Assembly (NCBI GenBank): GCA_039028975.1
Contig: JBCCHB010000027.1
Location: 60,313-124,312, forward strand
Direction: 5' to 3'
Source of the DNA: JAHBNG01 sp039028975
GTDB lineage: Bacteria; Chloroflexota; Anaerolineae; Caldilineales; Caldilineaceae
Length of the DNA stretch: 64,000 bases
Shown here: in pieces, positions 51,065-59,484 of the stretch
Numbering within the stretch: position 1 is the first letter of the stretch
Layout of the letters: each line of letters starts with the position of its first letter
Notes under the pieces: model-generated
The model's input: only the letters and a program-made list of their open reading frames with translations
Databases searched by the model: none
Told to the model about the DNA's origin: nothing
Translations under genes and position numbers: made by a program

Positions 51065-51490
51065 TCACTTTTCTGAGGAACGGCCTTGTAAAATCCATAT
51101 GTAGGCAATTGTGAACAAGTTGGGGCCCAGAAACATGATGAATGGCTGTAGAAATCCCATCAAATTGGGGTCGAGCAACCCAGTGCGAAAGCCTGCCACC
51201 GTGTCGAAGATGTCCATGGTCAAACGCACAATGAGGCCAGTGAGTACTGATTTGGGTGTGCGGAAGATCCAGATGCCGAGTATCATAGCCACAGCAATAC
51301 CTAAGTAGCGAGCGGCAGAGCTTTGCAGGATAAAGGGCTCGGCTTGGGTCGGAATGCCAAAGGTTGCGAACGCCCCAACACTATCTACTAGGAACCAGAG
51401 CGCAAAGCCGATGCTCCAGAGAGTCAGTAATGCTGGATAGATAAGTAGCCACCAGGGAATTTTGTAGCTAGCCTCATTTTGTAGCTGCAT
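51065..51490 (-). CDS. Small four-helix membrane protein
   Basis: 141 residues with about four hydrophobic segments: WWLLIYPALLTLWSIGFALW, YLGIAVAMILGIWIF, a middle segment VLTGLIVRLTMDIFDTVAGF, and FIMFLGPNLFTIAYIWIL. No catalytic motif or known family is recognised; the general shape is DUF4345/DoxX-like. It overlaps the upstream membrane protein gene by 17 bp, so the two are a pair. Confidence 0.7.
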   Translation of the reverse strand: MQLQNEASYKIPWWLLIYPALLTLWSIGFALWFLVDSVGAFATFGIPTQAEPFILQSSAARYLGIAVAMILGIWIFRTPKSVLTGLIVRLTMDIFDTVAGFRTGLLDPNLMGFLQPFIMFLGPNLFTIAYIWILQGRSSEK

Positions 51491-51926
51491 GATCTAGTTC
51501 CTGATTTTTGTTTTGACGATTTGTGAGCCACGCCAACGCCATGATCGAAACCATGGGCGCAACGCTGTCGTAGAGCCCTTCTAGCAACCAACCTGTAGCC
51601 GAAATCTGGATGTAGCCTGCCTGTATCATATGGGTGGCGAAGAAGATAATTAGCCCCGCCAGGACCGCCACAGGCAGAGCGTTCATAAACCAGTCAGGGC
51701 CTGTCTCAATCCGCAGATAGGGATAGAACAGGGCGATCAGAATCCCCATGACGGCCATGCCACCAAAGAGCAGCCCTATGGCTTCGGTTTCGGGCGTTAG
51801 TTCGGGAAAGTACGTTGGTTGCACAATTCCGCCAAGAGCCACGGCAGCGATAATCAATGGGAGAGCTAGGGCAAGAATGCTTACAACAATGCGGACAGGT
51901 AGTGAAGGCATTTTTTGAGTTGTCAT
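51474..51926 (-). CDS. Small four-helix membrane protein, partner of the downstream gene
   Basis: 150 residues with four hydrophobic stretches: VVSILALALPLIIAAVALGG, AIGLLFGGMAVMGILIALFY, ALPVAVLAGLIIFFATHMIQ and SVAPMVSIMALAWLT. No family is recognised. Its 3' end overlaps the start of the following membrane protein by 17 bp, and it follows a lipoprotein gene after 72 bp, so the three probably form one operon of envelope proteins. Confidence 0.7.
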   Translation of the reverse strand: MTTQKMPSLPVRIVVSILALALPLIIAAVALGGIVQPTYFPELTPETEAIGLLFGGMAVMGILIALFYPYLRIETGPDWFMNALPVAVLAGLIIFFATHMIQAGYIQISATGWLLEGLYDSVAPMVSIMALAWLTNRQNKNQELDHAATK

Positions 51927-51998
51927 GATATTTTCCTTTAACAGCGTTGTGTATGGCAGCCAACTTTCTATTGACCGCCACTATTGACAGTTCACTGC

Positions 51999-52721
51999 TT
52001 ACTGCTGCACACGCACCAGTGGAATCTGTAGCTGATGAGGGCGACGCTCTGGTGTGTTAAAAGGCGTGCCGTCTACATGCTTGGCCCCCATAAAGAGCAT
52101 CCCACCTCTAAAGTAGATCAGATCGTAATCAACTACGATGTCGCCTTCTTGCAAACTAAACATGGGAAACTCCTTCTGCAAGATATCTTGTTTGGCACCA
52201 ACCTCAAATGGCTCCAACCCTTCTACTGGAACGCTATTGAGCATTTCCGCCGCAGGTGGGCTGAGGGGAGTCACACCAAAGCCTTCATTGAGCACATAAT
52301 CGATCTCCCACGCACCATCTGCAATGGGATGCTCGTTGCCCCAAACTAACTCGCCGACAAACTCAAATTGCATCAGCGGCAGTTCGCCGTAGTTATCACC
52401 GTACATGGTGATAATGCCGACAAATTTGTCACCTTCCAGGTAAGTGAAGTCACGCGTCAGGTAAGTGGGTAAAATTTCGCCGGTCCCTGCGCGGTCTTCC
52501 GTAGGGCGCAGTTCAATGCTTAGACTCTCCCATTCACCAAGGGCATACTGCTTCACCTCATCCAACATTTTTGGTTCTTTGATATGCTGCATCATTTGAC
52601 CCTTATTGTGACGCATCATTCTTTGAGCATGCATTTCCTGTAACATTTCTTCTGATACAACACAGCCACTCAATGTAACGAGGGCAAGAGAAAGGAGGAT
52701 TGTTGTAATAATTGTTTTCAT
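51999..52721 (-). CDS. Uncharacterised lipoprotein
   Basis: 240 residues. Signal ILLSLALVTLSGCVVS with lipobox Cys20, then a Met/Gln/His-rich segment (EMLQEMHAQRMMRHNKGQMM) and a mostly beta body (FTYLEGDKFVGIITMYGDNY, YDLIYFRGGMLFMGAKHVDG). The Met/His cluster after the anchor could bind metal. No family is recognised. First gene of a likely operon with the two membrane proteins. Confidence 0.7.
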   Translation of the reverse strand: MKTIITTILLSLALVTLSGCVVSEEMLQEMHAQRMMRHNKGQMMQHIKEPKMLDEVKQYALGEWESLSIELRPTEDRAGTGEILPTYLTRDFTYLEGDKFVGIITMYGDNYGELPLMQFEFVGELVWGNEHPIADGAWEIDYVLNEGFGVTPLSPPAAEMLNSVPVEGLEPFEVGAKQDILQKEFPMFSLQEGDIVVDYDLIYFRGGMLFMGAKHVDGTPFNTPERRPHQLQIPLVRVQQ

Positions 52722-52834
52722 TGGTCTTGTTTGCTCGAAATTATTATTAGTAATTTATCTTTGCGAGATTTCTGGATTAAGCACTAATTGATTTGTTAGT
52801 TTGCTACCTTGCTATTATGCATCCTTGCCACCCT

Positions 52835-53602
52835 CTAAAAATGTGGATGCGGATTTTGGGTTTCTCCAGGCTTGGCAATGGCTTGGGACGTGGACCAGTG
52901 ATCGGTAATCTTGCTGTCATCACCGAAGCAGAAGATGTCGAAGTTGGCAACGTTATAATCGGGATGGGTAATATGGCTGTGGACCATTACCAGATCGCCC
53001 GAGCCGATGACCCGCTTCACATCGCTGGGAACCGAACCGCCCAAAGAATTGATCCAACTGATGACACCGTCTTTGCCCACCTCTCCATTCTCGCTGTGGT
53101 GGGCGAAACTATCAGACAGTAGGTTATCAAGCTCGGCTGTATTGCCGTTTTGCAACACTTCCCTCATAAAGCGTTCAGCCATTGCCTTATTGGCCGCAAC
53201 AGTTGCCTCTGGCACATCTTTTAGGCCATCGCCACCGCCAGCTAATTTCGCTGCCAGCTTGCCAAAAGGCAGAATGGTCAGGGCATCCCAGTGTTCGGCA
53301 ATCTTGCCATCTTCAATGCGCCACATATCGACACAGAGCAATGGATTCTCTGGGTCAAGTGGATTGGTCGCTGTGTACATGCCCTGATAGGCCACAATGT
53401 CTCCATCCACAACCCAGCGGGCTGGCTCCCAGACAAAGGTGAATTGGGTCATGGTCATCAAGTGTTCCTGCCCATCAGCCGAAAAGGGGTTGTGCTGGAT
53501 GAAGTCTTGGGTAAAGTTGCGCGCTACAGACTCATTGCTGTGCTCATAGAGCAGTTCGTTCATTGCTTTTTGAACGAACCCTTTCATTGCTTTGGCGTTC
53601 AT
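52835..53602 (-). CDS. Tandem NTF2-like (SnoaL-type) domain protein
   Basis: 255 residues made of two NTF2/SnoaL-like halves (about 1-125 and 130-250). The first has NFTQDFIQHNPFSADGQEHL and VDMWRIEDGKIAEHWDALT, the second DNLLSDSFAHHSENGEVGKDG and DIFCFGDDSKITDHWSTSQ; the repeated FxxGxxxxHW pattern shows internal duplication. Such cone-shaped folds act as isomerases, dehydratases or binding proteins. It is divergent from an HxlR regulator, its probable controller. Reaction unknown. Confidence 0.82.
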   Translation of the reverse strand: MNAKAMKGFVQKAMNELLYEHSNESVARNFTQDFIQHNPFSADGQEHLMTMTQFTFVWEPARWVVDGDIVAYQGMYTATNPLDPENPLLCVDMWRIEDGKIAEHWDALTILPFGKLAAKLAGGGDGLKDVPEATVAANKAMAERFMREVLQNGNTAELDNLLSDSFAHHSENGEVGKDGVISWINSLGGSVPSDVKRVIGSGDLVMVHSHITHPDYNVANFDIFCFGDDSKITDHWSTSQAIAKPGETQNPHPHF

Positions 53603-53660
53603 GATTGTTGTCTCCGTCTTTATGATTAATCTTAAGTAATTAGCGTTGCTGTTCTAGTAA

Positions 53661-53717
53661 CCGATTGGATTTTCCGATTGGTCTTGACAAAGTACGAGGC
53701 ATAGCGTACCCTATTGG
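53661..53717. promoter_or_regulatory. Divergent promoter region with CCGATTGG direct repeats
   Basis: Between the NTF2-like and HxlR genes, CCGATTGG occurs at 53661 and 53674 and CCTATTGG at 53710. A TTGACA hexamer at 53684 with TACCCT 17 bp later could be the plus-strand promoter. Spaced direct repeats overlapping a -35 site are consistent with an HxlR operator. This is inferred only. Confidence 0.35.
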
Positions 53718-53830
53718 TCTAGACTATTCAAGTAGTATCTTTTTTATTTCCTAGTCATAAAAAATAGACTATTGAGATATACGGATGGTCAATTTCGCCC
53801 TCTTATGAGCGATTTTTCAAGGAGTTAGTG

Positions 53831-54217
53831 ATGGAAAGGGAAACAACAAAGCAGTCTGAAGATATTGAGATTGCGCCAGACAATTGTCCAGTCACTTATT
53901 GCATCAAGCGGATCGGCGGCAAGTGGAAGCCGGTGATCATCTACCTGATACGCAATGACTGCAATCGGTTTGGGGCCATGCAGCGCGCAATTTCTGGGAT
54001 CAGCAAGCAGATGCTTACCAATCAACTACGCGAGCTGGAAGCCGATCGCATCCTGGAACGGACCATCTATGCAGAGATCCCGCCGCGTGTGGAATATTCG
54101 ATTACGCCATATGGAGAGACGTTGCTGCCGATTATCGATGCGATGAAGGCCTGGGGAGAGAAACAAATGGCTGTGTTTGCGCCCGCAGATGACGCTGATA
54201 GTCCAGCTGAAGGATAA
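53831..54217 (+). CDS. HxlR/MarR-like winged-helix regulator
   Basis: 128 residues from the ATG at 53831, with AAGGAG at a 6-nt spacing. The HxlR pattern is complete: CPVTYCIKRIGGKWKPVIIYLI, then FGAMQRAISGISKQMLTNQLREL (recognition helix), EADRILERTIYAEIPPRVEYSITPYGETLLPII. The N-terminal cysteine of CPVTYC is the residue often used for aldehyde or redox sensing in this family. It probably regulates the divergent NTF2-like gene. Confidence 0.92.
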   Translation: MERETTKQSEDIEIAPDNCPVTYCIKRIGGKWKPVIIYLIRNDCNRFGAMQRAISGISKQMLTNQLRELEADRILERTIYAEIPPRVEYSITPYGETLLPIIDAMKAWGEKQMAVFAPADDADSPAEG

Positions 54218-54340
54218 AAAACCTTCAAATGGACATTTCATAGAAGTGGGGGATCATGCTATATACTGTGGTTGGTCACAGACGGCGGCAAGAATCATAG
54301 AGGTTGAGTAGCGAAGCAAGCAATAAGGATCATAAAGTAT

Positions 54341-56026
54341 ATGGAAACCTACTTTGACTTAGGTAGCTATTGTCGAGAGATAACAACGAGTTCGGACCAA
54401 GCCCAGAAGTGGTTCAATCGGGGCCTTATTTGGTGTTACGCCTTTCATCATACAGAAGCGGTGCGCTGCTTTAAGAAAGTCATTGAGTTCGATCCCACCT
54501 GCGCGATGGGGTATTGGGGGCTGGCTTACGCGATTGGACCCTACTATAACATTACATGGGACAAAATGCCCGAGCCGTTACTGAAGATGGCGTTGTCTGA
54601 AACATTTGAGAATAGCCGCAAAGCCCACAGTCTTGTAGAAGGTACCTCGCCGATTGAAAGGGCACTGATTGAAGCCTTTCTCATGCGGTTTCAAGCGTCT
54701 GAGGTTGACCATGAAGTGGGTAATGAGGAGACATTTGCTGAATGGGACGATGCTTATGCTAATGCCATGCGATCGGTCTATACTCGTTTCTCAGAAGATT
54801 ATGACATCTGTGCACTGACGGCCGAAGCCCTAATGGTGCGCACCCCGTGGCAGCTTTGGGAGTTGGCGAGTGGTAAACCAGCCGACGGTGCAGACACGCT
54901 TGAGGTCATGGAGATCTTAGAGACCGCTTTATACCGGGCCGAAGAACTAGGAGATGTACGCCATCCAGGGCTGCATCACTTCTACATCCACTGCATGGAG
55001 ATGTCACCAGAGCCGGAGAAAGCACTAGTTGTTTCTGATCGCCTACGGACTATGATTCCAGATGCGGGCCATTTAAACCACATGCCCTCCCATATCTATG
55101 TGCTTTGTGGCCAATATGCCAAAACCATTGACTCTAATGTTGATGCGGTCATTTCTGATGACAAATATCTGGCCGTGGACAACACCCCTGGCATTTTCTA
55201 CATTTATCACAGCCATAACCTTCATTTTCAGGTTTATGGGGCACTCTTCTCCGGCCAATATGCAGAGGCGCTGCGTGCGACTGATGAGATTGAGGCTCGC
55301 TTGACAGAAGACGTATTACGCGTCGACTCCCCGTTTATAGCCCATTTTCTTGAATGGATCTATCCGGTGAGGCCCCATATCTATATTCGGTTTGGAAAGT
55401 GGGACGAGATCATTGCACAGACATTGCCGGGCGACCCGGATCTGTATGCTGTGACGACAGCAACTTGGCATTATGCCAAAGGGATCGCCTACGCGGTCTT
55501 GGGCCATATCGACCAGGCACTGGAACAACAGATGCTCTTTCGCACAGCCCTAGCAGCCCTTCCAGAAGATCGCATCAGCTACCAAAATGTGAGTTCTGAA
55601 GTATTGGCCGTTGGCGATGCAATGCTCGACGGAGAGCTTGAATATCGGCGCGGCAATTATGACGTGGCCTTTGACCACCTGCGTCGCTCTGTTGCCCTCT
55701 ACGATAACCTGAACTATGCCGAGCCTTGGACCTGGATGCAGCCGCCTCGCCATGCGTTGGGGGCTTTGCTCTTAGAGCAAAGGCATGTGATGGAAGCCGC
55801 TCAAGTCTATCGAGCCGATCTCGGTTTAGACGATACGTTACAGCGTTCGTCCCAGCATCCCAACAACATTTGGAGCCTGCATGGGTATGCTGAATGTTGC
55901 CAGCTGTTGGGCGATGAAGCAGAGTTCAAATCAATTCAAAAGAAGTTAGAAGAGGCACAAGCGGTTGCTGATATTGAGGTCAATGCATCCTGCTTCTGTC
56001 GGAAAGCCGATCACTGTTGTAGTTGA
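54341..56026 (+). CDS. TPR-repeat protein with cysteine-rich tail
   Basis: 561 residues without signal peptide. TPR units are recognisable at the N-terminus (KWFNRGLIWCYAFHHTEAVRCFKKVIEFDP) and later (WHYAKGIAYAVLGHIDQALE, YRRGNYDVAFDHLRRSVALY). HHTEAVRCF and GHLNHMPSHIYVLCGQYA are characteristic of a conserved family of unknown role. The tail ASCFCRKADHCCS holds five cysteines in thirteen residues and could bind metal, which is notable next to the ArsR/permease pair. No reaction can be assigned. Confidence 0.8.
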   Translation: METYFDLGSYCREITTSSDQAQKWFNRGLIWCYAFHHTEAVRCFKKVIEFDPTCAMGYWGLAYAIGPYYNITWDKMPEPLLKMALSETFENSRKAHSLVEGTSPIERALIEAFLMRFQASEVDHEVGNEETFAEWDDAYANAMRSVYTRFSEDYDICALTAEALMVRTPWQLWELASGKPADGADTLEVMEILETALYRAEELGDVRHPGLHHFYIHCMEMSPEPEKALVVSDRLRTMIPDAGHLNHMPSHIYVLCGQYAKTIDSNVDAVISDDKYLAVDNTPGIFYIYHSHNLHFQVYGALFSGQYAEALRATDEIEARLTEDVLRVDSPFIAHFLEWIYPVRPHIYIRFGKWDEIIAQTLPGDPDLYAVTTATWHYAKGIAYAVLGHIDQALEQQMLFRTALAALPEDRISYQNVSSEVLAVGDAMLDGELEYRRGNYDVAFDHLRRSVALYDNLNYAEPWTWMQPPRHALGALLLEQRHVMEAAQVYRADLGLDDTLQRSSQHPNNIWSLHGYAECCQLLGDEAEFKSIQKKLEEAQAVADIEVNASCFCRKADHCCS

Positions 56027-56108
56027 AGTCTGGCATCCCCACGGGGCGAAGAATGGCAACTCAAAAACACGTATGGTAAATCTATTGACTTTGTACGAGA
56101 CTTATGAG

Positions 56109-56142
56109 ATACTATTCATCGTTATTTAACGATGAATAGTAT
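56109..56142. promoter_or_regulatory. ArsR operator 1 (perfect 16-bp palindrome arms)
   Basis: ATACTATTCATCGTTA, TT, then TAACGATGAATAGTAT forms a perfect 34-bp palindrome 32 bp upstream of the arsR-family start codon. Its core TTCATCGTTATTTAACGATG recurs with two changes before the permease gene. ArsR regulators bind such AT-rich dyads in their own promoters, so autoregulation is likely. Confidence 0.8.
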
Positions 56143-56174
56143 GGTCTAATTCTTCATTAAATCTAGGAGACTAC

Positions 56175-56477
56175 TTGAATACTTGCTGCACGCTTGACAT
56201 TTCAGGAGATGATGAGCTGCGGCTCATTCAAATGTTTAAAGCGCTCAGTCATCCTGTCCGCTTTAGCATCCTAAAGTTCTTGCTCATGCATCCCAACTGT
56301 TACACCAAAGATATTGTTGAAGCTATGCCCATTGCTCAAGCCACAGTCTCTCAACATATTAAGATTCTTCGGCAGGCTGGTTGGGTTGCTGCCGAAGCAA
56401 AATGCCAAGCAACCTGTCATTGGTTAGATGAAGAGAATATTGCTTGGTTCAAAACGAAGGTTGGTGATATCTTCTAA
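56175..56477 (+). CDS. ArsR-family transcriptional regulator
   Basis: 100 residues starting at TTG with AGGAG at a 5-nt spacing. The winged helix is typical: LIQMFKALSHPVRFSILKFLL, CYTKDIVEAMPIAQATVSQHIKILRQAGWV. Cysteines at positions 4-5 (TCCTL), in the N-terminal helix region (NCYTKD) and near the C-terminus (AKCQATCHW) could form a thiol metal/metalloid site. It is preceded by a perfect palindromic operator and followed by a DUF318/ArsP-type permease. Confidence 0.9.
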   Translation: MNTCCTLDISGDDELRLIQMFKALSHPVRFSILKFLLMHPNCYTKDIVEAMPIAQATVSQHIKILRQAGWVAAEAKCQATCHWLDEENIAWFKTKVGDIF

Positions 56478-56492
56478 ATTTTTTTACATCTG

Positions 56493-56514
56493 TTCATCGC
56501 TATTTGACGATGAA
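56493..56514. promoter_or_regulatory. ArsR operator 2
   Basis: TTCATCG-CTATTTGA-CGATGAA lies between the arsR stop and the permease start and matches the core of operator 1 apart from two compensating changes. A second site here would let the regulator control the permease directly. Confidence 0.7.
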
Positions 56515-56538
56515 TTAACCTGTGCATCTGTAAGAAAC

Positions 56539-57567
56539 ATGAACCAAGCAACTATAAAAACAACAACAAAGCTTGTAGGAATGCGCTGGGCTCGAATTTT
56601 GCTGCTGTTGCTAGCTATTATTACCGCATGGCGATTTTGGCCCGTTCAGACAATCGCCACAATGACTTTTGTACTAAAGAGCATGGTGGATGTGGCGCCA
56701 TTGGCCATACCAGGTATACTCATTACAGCATGGGGCGCGGCCAGCGGCGCCGGAGGACATATAAAACATGCAATTGAAGGAAAGCGCTTATTTGCGATTG
56801 TTACTGCCTCGTTTGTGGGTGCTGTAACTCCAGTCTGTGGCGTAACCGTATTACCATTAATGGCTGGGCTGCTGGCTTCGGGCGTGCCGCTTGCTCCCGT
56901 CATGGCATTCTGGCTTTCCTCACCAGTGACAGATCCAGCCATGTTTGCTGTTACAGGAGCAACACTCGGTTTTGGTTTTGCCATCGGAAAAACAGTCGCC
57001 GCCTTTTTCATTGGGATGATCGGTGGGCTCGTCTCTTCAAGCCTATCTAGATATGCTTGGGTTAGAAGACCATTGAGAGAAGATGGGCTTGCCTCGAGCC
57101 TAATGAAATCATCGAACTGTCAAGCATCTGCATTCGAGTTTGCTATATGGAAAGATGCAGAGCGACAACAGCAATTTCTGGCAGAACTTTGGGCCGTTAG
57201 CAAGCTGTTACTGATCGTGCTTGGTTTGGCATTTGCCGCTGAGCACGTGATGCATCAATTTCTTGAGCCGGAAGATCTGAGTAAATTTGTTGGACGTCAA
57301 TCCGCTTGGGCTATCCCGTTAGCCGTGTTTGTTGGTTCACCAGCCTATCTGGATGGATACGCTGCCCTGCCACTGACGCGGGGATTGATGGATTATGGGA
57401 TGTCACCAGGTGCAGCCATGGCTTTTCTCGTCTCCGGTGGCGTTGTCAGTATTTGGGGGGCGATGGCTATTTTCCCTGTGCTAAGACTAAAACCATTTAT
57501 GCTTTATCTGGCTATTGCTGTCGTTGGTTCACTAGCCTCAGGATACGTCTTCGAAATGGTGTATTGA
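56539..57567 (+). CDS. DUF318/ArsP-type permease
   Basis: 342 residues from the ATG at 56539; the longer frame overlaps arsR and operator 2. About eight membrane segments. The family core is GAVTPVCGVTVLPLMAGLLASGVPLAPVMAFWLSSPVTDPA (about residues 97-137), with the cysteine at C100 where ArsP-like permeases have theirs, and the repeated half VGSPAYLDGYAALPLTRGLMDYGMSPGAAMAFLVSGG. These permeases export organoarsenicals or other metal(loid) compounds. The ArsR neighbour and twin operators support an inducible efflux unit; the actual ligand is not certain. Confidence 0.82.
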   Translation: MNQATIKTTTKLVGMRWARILLLLLAIITAWRFWPVQTIATMTFVLKSMVDVAPLAIPGILITAWGAASGAGGHIKHAIEGKRLFAIVTASFVGAVTPVCGVTVLPLMAGLLASGVPLAPVMAFWLSSPVTDPAMFAVTGATLGFGFAIGKTVAAFFIGMIGGLVSSSLSRYAWVRRPLREDGLASSLMKSSNCQASAFEFAIWKDAERQQQFLAELWAVSKLLLIVLGLAFAAEHVMHQFLEPEDLSKFVGRQSAWAIPLAVFVGSPAYLDGYAALPLTRGLMDYGMSPGAAMAFLVSGGVVSIWGAMAIFPVLRLKPFMLYLAIAVVGSLASGYVFEMVY

Positions 57568-57578
57568 TTAGAATTGGA

Positions 57579-58319
57579 TCAATCGTAGTTGCTTTGAGCG
57601 TGTTTCCCAAGCAGGCGCCGTTGACGAGGTGTCGCCGCAGCAATCACATCAGGATTGTACCGAAAGTCCAAGTATGGTGGGAACTTCTGGGTAATCATGC
57701 GGTGGGCGTAGTGGACCATGAAGGTGTGGCGGATTTGGTCGCTTCTGTTGGCAGCGCCGCGGTGCCAGATTTCGCTTCTGAAGAAGATGCAGTCCCCCGC
57801 TTTCCCTAGAAAGCTCTGCTCGTTTTTTCCGTTCCACTCTCTAGCGCCATTAGGCTTTTGCCCGGCCCGATGGCTGCCAGGAATCAATTTGGTGGGGCCT
57901 AACTCTTCTGTCATATCATCCAAATAGATGTGGGCTGTAGTGATGAAGATAGGCAGGCGCACCCGTGGATTGGCCAGGACGTCCGCTGGTAGAGTGAAGG
58001 GTTGCCAATCGGCGTGAAGATCCTGGTCCGGTCGTCCAGCGCCAACAAGCCATGTGTGCATACTAACAATATGGCCGTCTGAACCGTGGACGGCTTCTGC
58101 TAGTTCGATCATGCCGGGCTTATCCAGATATTTGAGAAATAAGGGATCCCGATTAAACACGGCATTGATGCATTTCTGCATGTGTCCATTTGCTTCTACG
58201 GACATATCAATGTCAAAATTCTCAGCGATTGGGTCTAGATTATGGGCGATGGTGCGAAGTTCGGCAATTTCGTCTGCATCAAGGAAGTTTGGGAAGTAGA
58301 CGTATCCGTCACGTTCCAT
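57579..58319 (-). CDS. Phytanoyl-CoA dioxygenase (PhyH) family protein
   Basis: 246 residues. The Fe(II) triad is H102 and D104 (LHADWQP) and H186 (EIWHRGAAN), with R192 or R197 next. GYVYFPNFLDADEIAEL at the N-terminus and LGPTKLIPGSHRAGQ in the core are standard. Third PhyH paralogue of the window, at the end of a minus-strand run behind the GalD/PrpF-like gene (77-bp gap). It may oxidise a compound in that pathway; no substrate can be named. Confidence 0.87.
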   Translation of the reverse strand: MERDGYVYFPNFLDADEIAELRTIAHNLDPIAENFDIDMSVEANGHMQKCINAVFNRDPLFLKYLDKPGMIELAEAVHGSDGHIVSMHTWLVGAGRPDQDLHADWQPFTLPADVLANPRVRLPIFITTAHIYLDDMTEELGPTKLIPGSHRAGQKPNGAREWNGKNEQSFLGKAGDCIFFRSEIWHRGAANRSDQIRHTFMVHYAHRMITQKFPPYLDFRYNPDVIAAATPRQRRLLGKHAQSNYD

Positions 58320-58396
58320 AGCCTCGAGTTGTGCATCTACGCTGTCGTAGGATATTAGCTATAGTGGGGATGTTATTGTATTTCTCCAACTATTAC

Positions 58397-59482
58397 CTAT
58401 TTCGATTCAGCCGGGACATAAACAGAACCACCAAAGATACGTCGTGCCGTACGAAGCACCCCTCCTGAAACTACGTCAAACTGACCGCTTGCAGTATCCA
58501 GGCTTAACGTCACGTCAATGACGCCACTAGGATGCTCAATGCGTGATAGATTGGGGAACCGCTCGTCTACCGCAGTGATTTGGGATACGACAGATCCTGG
58601 CAGCGCTGCGCACGTCGATGCACAGATGGAACCAGAGACCGCGTATGCCGGATGGCAGGTCCCATACACGGTGAAGTATCTAGAGGCGAAGTGCCCATCG
58701 TTTTGGGGAGCGGATACAATGCCAAACTTGGGGATCACGCTATCCCGTACGTCTCCCATGCCCATTCGCTCACCTGCTTGCCGACGAATTACCTCAATGC
58801 GATCCACAAAGGCTTGATCAGCTTCTAACTCGGCTTTCGTCTCGTAACCGGTTTTGTCTAGGGAAGCTGCTTGTGCGATGACCATAGGCATCGCCACATC
58901 AATACATGTTACCTCTATGCCGTCAATCATATCTCGTACGTTTCCGGTAGGCAGCAGCTTCCCTGTCTTCGACCCTGAAATCTGGTAAAAGCGAAGCGGA
59001 ATCGGAGCCGCTGCCCTCGGCACGCCAGAGATGGTGCAATCTCCCTCATAGGTGACCTGACCGTTGGGCGTTTGCACCGTTGCCTCGATGATGCTCTCTG
59101 TGTTGACGTTGCGGATCTTCAAGGTCGTCTCGCCTTCACTTGCGGGGAAGAGTCCCTCTTCAATGGCAAACGGACCGACACCAGAGAGCATGTTCCCACA
59201 CGTTGGTGCGGTGTCCACAATGGGGTTCTCCAAATCAACTTGAGCAAAAAGGTAATCGATATCTGCGTCAGGATGATCAGATTCTGAGACAATTGCCACC
59301 TTGCTCGTCACCGTGGTGCCACCACCCAGTCCGTCAATCTGACGTAGGTCCGGCGATCCCATAATGCGCAGCAATAGTTTATCTCGTTCGAGTGGGTCGC
59401 TGGGCAGATCTTCTGCTTTGAAGTAGGGACCTTTGGAGGTGCCGCCGCGCATCAGCACACAAGGTATGGATGTTTGGGTCAT
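58397..59482 (-). CDS. PrpF/4-oxalomesaconate tautomerase-like isomerase
   Basis: 361 residues. The diaminopimelate-epimerase-like PrpF fold starts IPCVLMRGGTSKGPYFKAEDLP and contains QIDGLGGGTTVTSKVAIV and PTCGNMLSGVGPFAIEEG, the catalytic Cys-Gly-Asn motif. GalD (oxalomesaconate tautomerase) and PrpF (aconitate isomerase) share these. It starts 2 bp after the AAA/PD-(D/E)XK gene stop and has GGAG at 8 nt, so it is part of the minus-strand run with the TcuA-like dehydrogenase. Tricarboxylate or gallate-ring catabolism is likely. Confidence 0.85.
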   Translation of the reverse strand: MTQTSIPCVLMRGGTSKGPYFKAEDLPSDPLERDKLLLRIMGSPDLRQIDGLGGGTTVTSKVAIVSESDHPDADIDYLFAQVDLENPIVDTAPTCGNMLSGVGPFAIEEGLFPASEGETTLKIRNVNTESIIEATVQTPNGQVTYEGDCTISGVPRAAAPIPLRFYQISGSKTGKLLPTGNVRDMIDGIEVTCIDVAMPMVIAQAASLDKTGYETKAELEADQAFVDRIEVIRRQAGERMGMGDVRDSVIPKFGIVSAPQNDGHFASRYFTVYGTCHPAYAVSGSICASTCAALPGSVVSQITAVDERFPNLSRIEHPSGVIDVTLSLDTASGQFDVVSGGVLRTARRIFGGSVYVPAESK

Positions 59483-59484
59483 GA

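Noticed and set aside
57306..57809. Plus-strand frame between the permease and the PhyH gene
   Set aside because: Out-of-frame shadow of both real genes, no domain.
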